From: Candidatus Krumholzibacteriia bacterium
Lineage (GTDB): Bacteria; Krumholzibacteriota; Krumholzibacteriia; LZORAL124-64-63
NCBI GenBank assembly: GCA_023270185.1
Contig: JAGLCY010000037.1
Location: 1 to 35,054, forward strand
Length of the DNA stretch: 35,054 nt
Reading direction: 5' to 3'
The translations under genes and the position numbers were made by a program. Of this stretch, positions 19,821-27,712 are shown piece after piece. Position 1 is the stretch's first letter, and each line of letters starts with the position of its first letter. Below the pieces are notes generated by a model that made no database searches, was not told the origin of the DNA, and saw only the letters and a list, made by a program, of their open reading frames with translations.

Positions 19821-22800
19821 TGGCCCGAACCGGTGACAGTTTTGTCCGCCATGTTCTTGTGCCCGCGGTGGCCCTGGCTGCCGTTCTTGTCGCCTGCCAG
19901 GTCGGTGGGTTTTTAAACCCTGCCTTCGCCCGGAATGCCCCGGCCCCTTCCCGGGCCCAGACCAGGGCGGTGGCGGACCGTTATGTCGACCGGGTTATCG
20001 ACGGCCAAAAAGTGTCCTGCATGTACGGCAACGTCTTCATCGACAGGGACACCCTGTCCGTTCGCGCCGACACCGCTTTTTATTATCGCGACCGGGAATA
20101 TTACGAATTTCATGGGAATGTCCACCTGACCCGGCAGGAAGCTGTTCTTACTTGTGATCGGGCCCATTACGACCGCTATCTGGGCGCGGGGGATTTTTTC
20201 GGGCATGTGCGTCTGGAAGAGGATGGCACAATCGGGACAAGCCGGCGCGGGGAGTCCCGGGAAAGCGGGCGCTACGTCAGGTTGTTCGAAGACGCCCTGC
20301 TGGTGACCCCGGACTATTCGGTCAAGGCCGACACCATCTACCAGGACCGCGAGACCGGTGACGGCGAAGCCTTCGGGCACGTGCGCATCATGGAGCCGGG
20401 AGCCAAAAGCCTCGTTACCGGGGACCATGCGGTTTTTTCCTCTGAAGGAGGAATGGCCGAAGTCGACCTCAACCCTGTCCTGACCAGCCGGGAACAACAG
20501 GGGGGCGTTCTGACCAGTGTGGCCGGCCTGATGAGGTTCCACCGGGAAGAAGACAAGGTCGTGATGGTCGATTCGGTGCGCATCAGGCAGGGAATGACCC
20601 GGACCCGGGCCGATACGGCGGTGGTCTACGGTCAGGAACACATGGTGTTGACCGGCGCTCCCGAGGTGTCCATGGCCGCCACCAGCGTGATGAAGGGCGA
20701 CAGGATCGAGTTCTTCTACACCGATGGCCAACTCCGTGAAGTGATTGTTGTTGGTAACGGCATCATGGAGGACACCGCCCCGGACAGCCTGGCCCGGATC
20801 TATGATGGCCTGCCTAGCCTCGATGTCCTGGAGGGGGATTCCATCACGGTGGAACTCGACGACGAGAAAATCACCCGGACCGTGGTGATCGGCAACGCCC
20901 GCAGCCAGTTCACACCCCAGGATCTTTCCGATGAAGTGGCGACCAACGATGTCAGCGGTGACACCATCATCATCAATTTCAAGGAACAGCGGGTCAGGCG
21001 GGTCAAGGTCATGGGCAACGCCGTGGGCAGCTATCGCTTTGCCAAGATCGCGGCCATGGCGGAGATGCTGGGCCGCTCGCTTCGACTGGTCGACCAGTTG
21101 GCGCGGTCCGGGCCCGACAGTGTTGCCGCCGCCGATACTCTTGCTTTTTTGGGCGCGACACCCCAAATGATTTCCGCTGCCGATTCCCTTATGTCCGCGG
21201 TCCTTGATTCCCTGGCTTCCGCCGGCTTCGACACGAGTCGGTCGGCAATGGACTTCCTGGCCAGCGCCGAGCAAGTCGATTACTCGGGGGGAGTGGTGAC
21301 TTTCGAGATGCAGGACGAGACGATGGACATTCTCCACGAGGGCTCCCTGGAATTCGGCACCATGAAGCTGACGGCCGACCACATCACGATGGATACGGGT
21401 GAACGTGAACTTTACGCCGAGGGGAGTCCCATGGTGGAAGACGCGGACACCATCGTCGGCAACCGCATGGGGTACAACTTCAAACACAAGACCGCGGCCG
21501 TCGAAGGCGGCGTCACGGCGATGGACGAATACTACTACAAGGGTGAAAGCATTCGGCGTTTCCCCGACCAGACCATGAAGATTTGCGATGCGAAGATGAC
21601 CTCATGCGACCTGGAGGACCCGCACTACCACTTCTGGTCCAACAACATGAAGATGAAACCCGGGGACAAGATCGTCGCCGCGCCGGTGGTTCTGCGCATC
21701 GGCCATGTGCCGGTGTTCGCTCTTCCCTTCTATTACAAGAGCCTCAAATCGGGACGTCAATCGGGGATTCTCTTTCCCTCGTTCGATTTCGGCTGGTCCA
21801 GCCGGGAGGGCCGCTACATCCGGGACTTCGGCTACTACTGGGCCACGAACGACTACATGGATTTCCTGTTCGAGGGTGATTACAACGAGCACAGGGATTT
21901 CGGTTTCCGGGTCCAGAACCGATATGTGAAACGCTACGCCTTCAACGGAGGCATCGATTATTCCCGCAAGGATGGGCTGGGGGAAGGCACCACCACCCGT
22001 GAATGGCAGTTCCGCTGGAACCACAACCAACCAACCCTTTTCGACGATTATAAATTCCGCGCCGACGTCAAGATGGCCTCGACCACCCTGACCAGCAACG
22101 ACCTGGCCGGCTCCAACGACCGGGACATCATCAGTGGGCAACTCAATTCGACCGTCTACATAAGTCGTAACTGGTCCTTCATGGGAGCCAATCTCAGCGC
22201 CAAACGGGATGAACGGACCAACGCCGAGGATCCCGACGATCCGGGCAGCAACAACCAGCTCTACTCCATGACCATGCCCAGCCTCTCGCTGAACGTCAAG
22301 CAGCTGACTTTGGCTCCGGCCCTGCGTGGGGGACAGAAGGGAAGTTTTGCCGGCAACGTCCTGCGCAACACCTATTTCTCACAGGGTTATTCCTTTCAGG
22401 CCAATGAAACCGGCAGGGAGCTGACCGACACCAAGAACTATCAGGCCAACGGCAACTGGTCCCTGAGTCTGCGGCCACCGCGGGTCAGTATTTTCAACAT
22501 GAGTTTTTCGGCCAGCGCCGCGCAGAGCTGGCGGCGCGACGAAGTGGAAGGAAGGATTTGGGAAGCGGATACCAGCCTGGCCGGAGGAGGAGCCTATCGC
22601 GACACCTCTTCGATCATCGAGGAAACCTCTCCCAGCTTGTCGTTCGGCACCACCCTGGGCACGACCATGTACGGAATGTTCCCCATGAATGTGGGTCGGA
22701 TCCGAGCGGTCAGGCACACGGCCCGCTTCAATTCGTCGTGGAACGTTCGACCCGGGCTGAAAGATCGGCAAGACTACGGGTCCACCATCAGTCTTGGTTT

Positions 22801-23680
22801 CGACAACCGTTTCGACTTGAAATACATGAGCCAGGAAAACGATACGACGCTTACGGAAAAGAAACTCGATGGTGTGATCGATTGGTCCCTTGGTACCTCG
22901 TACAACCCCCAGGGATCGCCGGGCCGGCGCTGGTCGGACATTTCCAGCGGCCTGACCGTCAAGCCGGGACAAAGCCGATATCTCAAGCTGAAGGTCAATA
23001 ATTCCATCGATCCCAAGACCCTGGCCCTGAAGTCCACCCGATTCACCTACGGCCTGAGTTTTTCGGGCCGCCTGGATGTGGGCGACGTGGGGGAGGTTCA
23101 GGAGCAGGAGCGCAACGCGGCCATTGATCAGCTTGGGGTGGACCTGGCCGCGGCCGCGGACACCGCGAGGGTCGATGGCATGTATGGAGAATACGACGAG
23201 GACGGCAACTTCATCGATACCTCCGAACAGGAAGAACTTTTCGACGGTGAGGACAGCCGCTTCTACGATTTCTACAATCGATCCGGGCGACAGGAAGGAC
23301 CGGGCAAGAAGGATCCCACCGAGGGTGGGCGGTTTATTCCGTTCGATGTAAACGCTTCTTTTTCATATAGTTATACAAACTCAACCCAGGCGAAGAGGGC
23401 CACCGGGAACATCGCGATAAACACCAACCTGACTCGGAACTGGCAGGTCCGCTACCAGGCCTCATTCGACCTGGTCACGGGCGCTCCCACCCGCCAGCAG
23501 TATAGTTTGCACCGGGATCTGCACTGCTGGCGCTTCGAATTCAACCGCACCATCAGCGCCGTCGATTCCCAGTTCGGATTCCGCATTTACCTGCGTTCCA
23601 TCCCCAGCCTGAAGTTCGCCCGCGGCCGGGAAGACTACATGGGGTCGGTCGGCGACGCCATTGGTGGCGGGGTTTTCTGA
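19820..23680 (+). CDS. lptD: LptD/OstA-like LPS-transport outer membrane protein with long N-terminal OstA (LptA-like) region
   Basis: 1286 aa; repeated OstA-type beta-jellyroll stretches (SVRADTAFYYRDREYYEFHGNVHLTRQEAVLTCDRAHYD...), QVDYSGGVVTFEM, central LptD-like KAPVVLRIGHVPVFALPFYY / SGILFPSFDFGWSSREG, then beta-barrel ending in F. Confidence 0.8.
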   Translation: MARTGDSFVRHVLVPAVALAAVLVACQVGGFLNPAFARNAPAPSRAQTRAVADRYVDRVIDGQKVSCMYGNVFIDRDTLSVRADTAFYYRDREYYEFHGNVHLTRQEAVLTCDRAHYDRYLGAGDFFGHVRLEEDGTIGTSRRGESRESGRYVRLFEDALLVTPDYSVKADTIYQDRETGDGEAFGHVRIMEPGAKSLVTGDHAVFSSEGGMAEVDLNPVLTSREQQGGVLTSVAGLMRFHREEDKVVMVDSVRIRQGMTRTRADTAVVYGQEHMVLTGAPEVSMAATSVMKGDRIEFFYTDGQLREVIVVGNGIMEDTAPDSLARIYDGLPSLDVLEGDSITVELDDEKITRTVVIGNARSQFTPQDLSDEVATNDVSGDTIIINFKEQRVRRVKVMGNAVGSYRFAKIAAMAEMLGRSLRLVDQLARSGPDSVAAADTLAFLGATPQMISAADSLMSAVLDSLASAGFDTSRSAMDFLASAEQVDYSGGVVTFEMQDETMDILHEGSLEFGTMKLTADHITMDTGERELYAEGSPMVEDADTIVGNRMGYNFKHKTAAVEGGVTAMDEYYYKGESIRRFPDQTMKICDAKMTSCDLEDPHYHFWSNNMKMKPGDKIVAAPVVLRIGHVPVFALPFYYKSLKSGRQSGILFPSFDFGWSSREGRYIRDFGYYWATNDYMDFLFEGDYNEHRDFGFRVQNRYVKRYAFNGGIDYSRKDGLGEGTTTREWQFRWNHNQPTLFDDYKFRADVKMASTTLTSNDLAGSNDRDIISGQLNSTVYISRNWSFMGANLSAKRDERTNAEDPDDPGSNNQLYSMTMPSLSLNVKQLTLAPALRGGQKGSFAGNVLRNTYFSQGYSFQANETGRELTDTKNYQANGNWSLSLRPPRVSIFNMSFSASAAQSWRRDEVEGRIWEADTSLAGGGAYRDTSSIIEETSPSLSFGTTLGTTMYGMFPMNVGRIRAVRHTARFNSSWNVRPGLKDRQDYGSTISLGFDNRFDLKYMSQENDTTLTEKKLDGVIDWSLGTSYNPQGSPGRRWSDISSGLTVKPGQSRYLKLKVNNSIDPKTLALKSTRFTYGLSFSGRLDVGDVGEVQEQERNAAIDQLGVDLAAAADTARVDGMYGEYDEDGNFIDTSEQEELFDGEDSRFYDFYNRSGRQEGPGKKDPTEGGRFIPFDVNASFSYSYTNSTQAKRATGNIAINTNLTRNWQVRYQASFDLVTGAPTRQQYSLHRDLHCWRFEFNRTISAVDSQFGFRIYLRSIPSLKFARGREDYMGSVGDAIGGGVF

Positions 23681-23730
23681 TCTTCGCGCCGGTTATTCCC
23701 CGCCAGTACTGGGAAAACTCGATTTAGATG

Positions 23731-23760
23731 TTGACAATCCCTTTGGTGGCGGGGTTTGAT
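23731..23760 (+). promoter_or_regulatory. Sigma70-like promoter for HU gene
   Basis: TTGACA-N18-TTTGAT, ~25 nt upstream of the HU start. Confidence 0.5.
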
Positions 23761-23784
23761 GGCTCCTGAAAGGAGGTGATATGT

Positions 23785-24078
23785 ATGAACAAGACGGAAC
23801 TTACCGAACAACTGTCGAAGAAGACCGGAATGACCAAGGCCGCCGCCAAGAGGGCTGTCGATGCTATCTTCTCAACCTCTCCGCGAGAAGGGATCATCGC
23901 CAACGCCGTATCCAAGGGTGATCGGGTGCAGATCACCGGTTTTGGAACCTTCGAACGTCGCAAGCGCAAGAAAAGGATGGGTCGTAACCCACAGACCGGC
24001 GCTTCGCTGGTTATTCCAGCAGCCAAGTACCCCGCTTTCGTGGCGGGTAAGAGCCTCAAGGACCGGGTGCAGAAGTAA
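23785..24078 (+). CDS. hup: HU/IHF family DNA-binding protein
   Basis: MNKTELTEQLSKKTGMTKAAAKRAVDAIF...VQITGFGTFERRKRKKRMGRNPQTGASLVIPAAKYPAFVAGKSLKDRV; aaaggagg RBS. Confidence 0.95.
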   Translation: MNKTELTEQLSKKTGMTKAAAKRAVDAIFSTSPREGIIANAVSKGDRVQITGFGTFERRKRKKRMGRNPQTGASLVIPAAKYPAFVAGKSLKDRVQK

Positions 24079-24096
24079 CCGGACCATTTGGTGAAG

Positions 24097-24125
24097 GGAA
24101 GGGCGGCTTATCGGTCGCCCTTTCC
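24097..24125 (+). terminator. Possible intrinsic terminator after HU gene
   Basis: Hairpin GGAAGGGCGGC-TTATCG-GTCGCCCTTTCC (one bulge). The 3' T-rich tract is weak. Confidence 0.45.
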
Positions 24126-24306
24126 TTATGTAGTAGGCCGGACTGATCGATAACTTTGGAATCGTGGGTTGCCCGTTCGCGGGGCTCCAATTATTTTGAT
24201 GACGGAACTTCCGACCCTCGCCGACGGTATATCCGCGGACAGGGTTGTTCTGCCGCCCGGGAATCAGGCGGCATCCGTTTTCCTGCACTTCTGAAAGGTT
24301 TCCAAA

Positions 24307-25680
24307 ATGATCAAGCTCAAGGACCTGACCGGCGTCCTGCGTATGATGAGCCTGGCGCTGGCGCTGGCCTTCGTGCTGTCGGCGGCCGCCCCGGCTCTTC
24401 TGCGGACGAACGCCCGTGCCGGCGAAGGCACCTGGCAGGATCTCGTTCTCCTGTACACGACCGACATCAAGGGCAAAATCGAACCCTGCGGCTGAAAATC
24501 CAACAAGCGTGGCGGGTTGGCCCGGAGGGTCACCTTTTTAGACGGTGTTTGGAGCGAAAAGCGGCCGGTCCTTTTGGTCGACGGCGGTGACCTGTTCGGG
24601 TCCCGCAACAAGAACGAAAAGTATCAGTCCACCTTCCTGGCCGAGATGACGGGGGAAATGGGTTACGACGCCATCGGACTGGGCGAACGGGATCTCAACT
24701 ACGGCCTGCCCTTCCTGAAGGAAATGATGGCGACTCACGGCCTGCCTTTCATCAACGCCAATGTGCGCGATGCGGGGACTGGCGAATTGATCCTGCCCGA
24801 ATACGTCATCGTGGAACGGGCCGGGATCAAATACGGCATCGTCAGTGTCCTGGATCCCGGGAGAAAGATCATCACCATGACGGCCGAGGAAGACGCTTTC
24901 CAGGTCGATGATCCCGTGGCGACCATGCGGGATGTCTTGCCCAGGTTGCGCAAGGAAGCCGATACGATTCTTCTGCTGTCCCATCTTGGCGAACCGAAGA
25001 CCGAGGAACTGATCAAGGAAGTCAAGGGCATCGACATGTGTGTCATCGGGCACACCTCGCGGAACATCAGCGCCGAGCGGGTCATCAACGACACCGCCGT
25101 TTTCAGTTCCGCGTATGAGGGTCGGTACATCGGCCGCGCCAACCTCTTTGTCGACGATGCGGACGGTCGGATCATGGCCATCGACGTGGCCATCACCAGC
25201 CTCGGTGACAAGAGGGATGGAGATGAAGAGGTGACTGCCCGGGTGGAGCAGTACAAGAAGGATCTGTTGGAATTCAAGACCGCGAAGCGTGCCGCGTATC
25301 CCCGGACCATGGGTTCGGATAAGGAAACCTTCCTGGGCGACCGCGCCTGCATGTCCTGCCACGAGGACGCCTGGAAGGTCTATATGGATTCGTCGCACCG
25401 GTCGGCTTTCGCGACCATCCGCAACAAGGGTCAGAGCTTTGAGCCGGAGTGTCTGTCCTGCCACACCACCGGTTTCCAGCACAAGAAAGGCTATTCGGAC
25501 GAGCCGCCGTTCAACAAGCTGGCCAACGTCCAGTGCGAAGCCTGCCATGGTTATGGCACCCAACACGCGCGCGATGGCAAGTGGGTCGCCCAGGCCAAGG
25601 ATTCCTGCATCATGTGTCACGATCAGAAAAACAGTCCGGAATTCGACTATGCGGTCTACTGGGAAAAGATCAAACATTAG
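24307..25680 (+). CDS. Candidate selenoprotein: UshA-like (metallophosphatase fold) protein with C-terminal tetraheme cytochrome c (c554-like) region; in-frame TGA at 24493-24495 read as Sec
   Basis: ORFs 24307-24495 and 24517-25680 share one frame with no other stop between them. The joined protein reads ...LVLLYTTDIKGKIEPCG-U-KSNKRGGLARRVTFLDGVW...LLVDGGDLFG...; signal peptide at N-terminus; four CxxCH motifs (CMSCH, CLSCH, CEACH, CIMCH). Confidence 0.8.
24500..24533 (+). promoter_or_regulatory. Candidate bacterial SECIS (bSECIS) region
   Basis: Immediately 3' of the TGA. Two alternative foldings seen by eye: CCAAC(24500-24504)/GTTGG(24516-24520) with an 11-nt loop, or GTGGC(24509-24513)/GGTCAC-type outer pairing to 24533 with inner GGG/CCC (24514-24516/24521-24523) placing the apical loop about 20 nt from the UGA. 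Confidence 0.35.
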
Positions 25681-25687
25681 AAGGCTG

Positions 25688-26482
25688 TTGGGTTTCACCC
25701 TGTTCTGGGTGGCCTGCGGCATGGTTTCGTCGGGGGTGCGGCCGGTTCGCGCCCTTGACGTTTTTACCCTGTGGCGTCAGCCGGAGCTGCCTCTTCGCAT
25801 GGAGGAGGGCGCCTGGGCCGATTACCGGACCCAGGTCATGGCCGGTGGCCGTCGTGAAGAGGGGCTGACCAGGATTGTCTGCCTGGGCCGCGAACACGGG
25901 TCGGACGACGACACCTGGTTGATCGAGTTGCTGCCCTTGACCGAACAGCCCGACGGCAGTCTGGTCCCCGTGCCCGGTGAGGGTGCCCGATTGCGATTAT
26001 CCCGCCGGTTGTTGGATCGCCAGGGGCATCTTCTGGATGCCATCGTCGAAGTGGAGAAGTGGAGTGACGGACTCCCGGAAAAAATTTCCAGGGATCAATT
26101 GCGCGAAGATCCCCTGGTGTCCGCCTCCCTGGACTCGGAATTCATTCCTGACACGACCGAGAGCAGGGCGCCGACAACCCGGGTCATTGCCGGGACTCAA
26201 TTCCTTTGCGACCAGTTCGTCATGAGCGCTGTCGATACCCAGACCGCTGAACTGCCGGCCGGGCGCATGATCCAGGTGACGACCCGGGAAATCACCGCCG
26301 CGGTTAACGTGGAGGTCCCCTTTTTGGGCCTCACCTACGCCGCGGAGAGGGTCCGGTCCGATTCGAAACTGGATCCGCCAAGCCGCAAATTCTCGCCACC
26401 ACCTCCCCGGGTAAGGGTGGAAGTGATGGAATTGATTGAGTTTGGCTTCCAGGCGCTGCCTGTTCTCCATGACGGAGATTGA
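25688..26482 (+). CDS. Secreted protein of unknown function
   Basis: Signal peptide-like GFTLFWVACGMVSSGVRPVRALD, then ~240 aa without a recognised motif. Likely TTG start at 25688 (ATG 25721 alternative), 8 nt after the stop of the candidate selenoprotein gene. Confidence 0.6.
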   Translation: MGFTLFWVACGMVSSGVRPVRALDVFTLWRQPELPLRMEEGAWADYRTQVMAGGRREEGLTRIVCLGREHGSDDDTWLIELLPLTEQPDGSLVPVPGEGARLRLSRRLLDRQGHLLDAIVEVEKWSDGLPEKISRDQLREDPLVSASLDSEFIPDTTESRAPTTRVIAGTQFLCDQFVMSAVDTQTAELPAGRMIQVTTREITAAVNVEVPFLGLTYAAERVRSDSKLDPPSRKFSPPPPRVRVEVMELIEFGFQALPVLHDGD

Positions 26483-26508
26483 CCCTCCATAAGGGCTTGT
26501 GGTATAAT
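26479..26508 (+). promoter_or_regulatory. Sigma70-like promoter giving a probable leaderless mRNA
   Basis: TTGACC-N18-TATAAT; the -10 hexamer ends 6 nt before the ATG at 26515. Confidence 0.65.
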
Positions 26509-26514
26509 TACATC

Positions 26515-27360
26515 ATGATCTCAAGTGACCTAAATGAATTCCGGGTGGAGGCCCATGAATTTCTGCTGGGCCAGCAGAAGCCTTTGCCTACTCCGGCCAT
26601 TGCCCGGCGTCTCTTTGGCGCCCGCCGCCATGAAATGCCCGAGACCCAGGTGGTCGTCAGGGCTTTGCTGGCCGATGATCACCGTTTTGTGGAGACACAT
26701 GATCACTGCTGGACCGTGCTGGGTTCGCCTCTTCTGGACAAGGCCCTGAGTGAGGCCACCTTCTCGGTGGTGGATCTGGAAACGACCGGCAGCGTCATCG
26801 GGGTCGACGAGATCATCGAGATAGGTCTGATCCAGGTTAGGGGCGGGAAAATCGTCGACCGGTTCGAATCCCTTGTCTGGACTGATCGTCCCATTCCTCC
26901 CTGGGTGGCCCGGTTGACCGGCATCAGCAACGAGGATCTGGAAGGGGCTCCCACCTTTTCCGACCTGGCCGAAAACATGGTGGGCCTTCTGGACGGGAAT
27001 GTTTTCGTGGCCCATGATATCCGGTTCGACCTGCCGTTCCTGCGGTGGGAGTTCGCTCGCCGGGGTATCGGGCGTCCTGCGGTGACCGGCATGTGCACCC
27101 TTCAACTCAGCCGCCAGTTCTGGCCCGATCTGGTGAGCCGGAGTTTGGGCGACCTGGCGAAATATTTCGGCATCGATCACGACAACCCCCACCGGGCCGC
27201 TGACGACGCGACCGCGACCGCCGGGGTTCTTCTCGAGGTCCTCAAGGAATCCAAACAGCTTGGGTTGCTGGATCTTGGCGACCTCTTTCGGGTCGAAGAG
27301 ATCATCGCCGCCCGTTCCGCCGATGGTGACTCTCTCGCTTCCCGCGCGGCCGAATCTTGA
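26515..27360 (+). CDS. DnaQ-like 3'-5' exonuclease (DEDD superfamily)
   Basis: FSVVDLETTGSVIGVDEIIEIGLIQVRGGKIVDRFESLV, GNVFVAHDIRFDLPFLRWEF, NPHRAADDATATAGVLLEVL (ExoI-III motifs). Confidence 0.88.
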   Translation: MISSDLNEFRVEAHEFLLGQQKPLPTPAIARRLFGARRHEMPETQVVVRALLADDHRFVETHDHCWTVLGSPLLDKALSEATFSVVDLETTGSVIGVDEIIEIGLIQVRGGKIVDRFESLVWTDRPIPPWVARLTGISNEDLEGAPTFSDLAENMVGLLDGNVFVAHDIRFDLPFLRWEFARRGIGRPAVTGMCTLQLSRQFWPDLVSRSLGDLAKYFGIDHDNPHRAADDATATAGVLLEVLKESKQLGLLDLGDLFRVEEIIAARSADGDSLASRAAES

Positions 27361-27395
27361 CCTTCAATAAAAATTAATTATTTCGATCCACCATA

Positions 27396-27424
27396 TTGAC
27401 TCACAATTCACATTGTAATAGTAT
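27396..27424 (+). promoter_or_regulatory. Promoter-like sequence with an inverted repeat in the spacer
   Basis: TTGACT-N17-TAGTAT in an AT-rich island; ACAAT-TCAC-ATTGT inverted repeat at 27403-27416 between -35 and -10. Confidence 0.45.
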
Positions 27425-27523
27425 GCCTCCCAATATACACGTTCTGGTAGGTAGGAGCCTTTTGGGGATTTTGTCCGGGGATTCAGCCAGGGCGGACGCG
27501 CAAACAGAGCCAAGGAGGAGCCA

Positions 27524-27703
27524 ATGGTCAGCGTCAAGGAAGATGATATACTCGTTCGCGATGAGAGCTTCGTAAAATACGAACGGCTACTGACCAAAGC
27601 CGAAACCGAAGGGCGGATTGACGGTCCCAAAAAATGTCTCGTGTGCGGAATGCGTTACATGAGCAAGGATGAAGCCGACAGCTGCTGCAAGATCAATCCC
27701 TGA
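27524..27703 (+). CDS. 59-aa zinc-ribbon-like small protein
   Basis: Direct translation MVSVKEDDILVRDESFVKYERLLTKAETEGRIDGPKKCLVCGMRYMSKDEADSCCKINP*; strong RBS caaggagg 8 nt upstream. Below the 60-aa cutoff of the supplied ORF track. Confidence 0.75.
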   Translation: MVSVKEDDILVRDESFVKYERLLTKAETEGRIDGPKKCLVCGMRYMSKDEADSCCKINP

Positions 27704-27712
27704 CCACACCTG

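Noticed and set aside
19913-21487. Long antisense ORF (524 aa, minus) opposite lptD, and similar long antisense ORFs at 3032-4327, 10327-11598 and 24538-25722
   Set aside because: Each lies fully opposite a well-supported gene, has low-complexity His/Gln/Arg/Gly-rich composition typical of antisense frames in GC-rich DNA, and no recognisable domain.
24307-24517. Reading the HU-downstream locus as a pseudogene or two separate genes split at TGA 24493
   Set aside because: Frame is preserved on both sides, only one stop is present, motif continuity spans the TGA, and the TGA is adjacent to Cys in a redox-like motif, so selenocysteine is the better hypothesis. Point mutation or sequencing error is not excluded without genome context.
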